From Microbacterium algeriense (lineage in GTDB: Bacteria > Actinomycetota > Actinomycetes > Actinomycetales > Microbacteriaceae): a DNA stretch of 64,000 nt. Position numbers and translations under genes: made by a program. The notes beneath the pieces are model-generated. The model was not told the origin of the DNA and made no database searches. It saw only the letters and a program-made list of their open reading frames with translations. Below, in pieces: positions 63,098 to 64,000 of the stretch (the first letter of the stretch is position 1; each line of letters opens with the position of its first letter). The DNA is taken from positions 1,116,001 to 1,180,000 of the forward strand of contig NZ_WAAO01000002.1 in assembly GCF_008868005.1 (NCBI RefSeq). The letters are read 5' to 3'.

Positions 63098-63775
63098 TCA
63101 GCGTCCCTCGGGGGCGGGCGCCGCACCGGACGACGCGGCGCCGTCGGAGGCGGCAGCGTCCGCCGGATCCTCCGCGCTCACAGCCTCGTCGTCCGTCTCG
63201 GTCGCCTCGACGGCGGCGGCCGCAGCCGCCTCGGCCTCCTCGTCGGTCTCGACGACGGGGTGATCGCGCTCCCGCGTGCCGTCGAAGCGGAGGCCGAAGA
63301 CCACCAGCAGCGCGACCGAGATCATGCCCGTCACGATGAAGATGTCTGCGACGTTGAAGATCGCCGGCATCATCCAGGGCATCGAGATCATGTCGACCAC
63401 GTGGCCGACGGGGAAGCCCGGCTCCCGGAACAGGCGATCGGTGAGGTTGCCCAGCACGCCGCCGAGGAGGCAGCCGAGCACCACGGCCCAGAGGCGGGAC
63501 CGGAGGCCGAACGCCTTCCACACGATCACACCGGCGACGATGGCCAGAGCGATCGTGAAGATCCAGGTGACCTCGGATCCGAGGGAGAACGCGGCGCCGG
63601 GGTTGCGCACGAAGTAGAGCTGGAAGAACTCTCCGAGAACCGGCACCACCTTCTCCAGGGGGAGGTTCTCGATCGTGAGGTACTTCACAAACTGATCGGC
63701 GGCCAGCACGAGCGCTGCGAGAATCGCAACGATCGCACCGGCCGCCGACCGACGAAGGGGTGGGCGTCCTGACAA
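63098..63775 (-). CDS. lspA: Lipoprotein signal peptidase (signal peptidase II)
   Basis: 225 aa with four membrane spans. Catalytic Asp residues are in GNLTDRLF and FNVADIFI. It cleaves the signal peptides of prolipoproteins such as SsuA and CtaC in this window. The C-terminal about 70 residues are an acidic, Ala-rich, low-complexity tail. TTG start at 63775. Confidence 0.96.
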   Translation of the reverse strand: MSGRPPLRRSAAGAIVAILAALVLAADQFVKYLTIENLPLEKVVPVLGEFFQLYFVRNPGAAFSLGSEVTWIFTIALAIVAGVIVWKAFGLRSRLWAVVLGCLLGGVLGNLTDRLFREPGFPVGHVVDMISMPWMMPAIFNVADIFIVTGMISVALLVVFGLRFDGTRERDHPVVETDEEAEAAAAAAVEATETDDEAVSAEDPADAAASDGAASSGAAPAPEGR

Positions 63776-63784
63776 GAGGGCGCC

Positions 63785-64000
63785 TTACAGACCGATCGCG
63801 GAGACGGGCGTCGAGTCCGTGGAAGCCGACTTCTCGTCGAGGTCGCGGAGCTGACCCTCGATGTAGCCGCGCAGCTGCGAGCGGTAGTCGCGCTCGAAGT
63901 TGCGCAGCTCGGTGATGCGGGCTTCGAGCGTGTTGCGCTCGCGCTCGAGACGAGCGGTCTCTTCGCGCTGCTTGGCCTCTGCCTCGGTGCGGATGCGCGC
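63785..64000 (-). CDS. wag31: DivIVA/Wag31 cell-division scaffold, C-terminal part
   Basis: 71 residues before the TAA stop (63785-63787); the rest lies past the right edge. The sequence is a coiled-coil Glu/Arg-rich helix ending [20 protein letters not shown], which is diagnostic of the C-terminal part of actinobacterial Wag31. It localises to poles and directs polar growth. Same strand as lspA, with which it forms the wag31-lspA-rluD order. Confidence 0.9.
   Translation of the reverse strand, partial: ARIRTEAEAKQREETARLERERNTLEARITELRNFERDYRSQLRGYIEGQLRDLDEKSASTDSTPVSAIGL

Overview
The window looks like chromosomal core DNA of a high-GC actinobacterium of the order Micrococcales, most likely a Microbacterium or close relative in Microbacteriaceae. 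The basis is strong GC bias at third codon positions, frequent GTG/TTG starts and ATGA/GTGA stop-start overlaps, and a set of actinobacterial markers: RbpA, Wag31/DivIVA, WhiA, two tandem ClpPs, a cytochrome bcc branch (qcrCAB, with diheme QcrC) and ctaCDEF. I see no prophage, insertion sequence, CRISPR array or integron. The assignment comes from gene content and protein motifs, not from a database search.

Layout: 1-2785 is a leftward deoxyribose-catabolism unit (SorC-type regulator, deoC, aldehyde dehydrogenase cut by the window edge). 2938-6322 holds clpP2, clpP1, a TPR protein and tig. Two diverging tRNA genes follow (Pro, Gly), then a membrane-anchored protein with an HEVGH motif (6783-8006). 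8070-19444 is a long leftward core block: uvrA, uvrC, rapZ, whiA, sodA, gap, pgk, tpiA, secG, rbpA. 19454-23548 is a MoxR/DUF58/DUF4129 membrane cluster in which the DUF58 gene is frameshifted. A MarR regulator and a small zinc-ribbon-like gene diverge at about 24.1 kb around nested palindromes. tfoX-like, uvrB and coaE come next. 27475-34084 is a leftward cluster with an SsuABC-like importer, an acyl-CoA synthetase, an O-acetylhomoserine sulfhydrylase and a CoA-binding protein, lying between coaE and rpsA.

35923-37277 is a lower-GC lipoprotein/PKD-protein pair. Then come a 5'-3' exonuclease, a small PolX-like HhH-PHP protein and trpD. ctaE-qcrC-qcrA-qcrB (40.5-45.0 kb, rightward) and ctaC-ctaD-ctaF (46.4-49.4 kb, leftward) encode most of an aerobic cytochrome bcc-aa3 supercomplex. 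Between them lie a RidA-like protein with an apparent internal deletion, a GNAT protein and a rhodanese. erpA, an M20 dipeptidase, a DUF3043 protein, pyrD, nrdR, hisD, a two-part membrane protein, dnaE, a sigma factor with a CU044_5270-like partner, a GNAT protein, rluD, lspA and the C-terminus of wag31 complete the window.

Functionally the window covers nucleotide excision repair (uvrA, uvrB, uvrC all present), lower glycolysis, respiration, protein quality control and parts of amino-acid and nucleotide synthesis. I found no unmistakable new system. The most useful leads are the symmetric MarR operator with two apparently leaderless divergent genes, the sulfur/acyl-CoA cluster with its own inverted-repeat operator, the DUF58 frameshift, the internally deleted RidA-like gene, and the HEVGH membrane protein.
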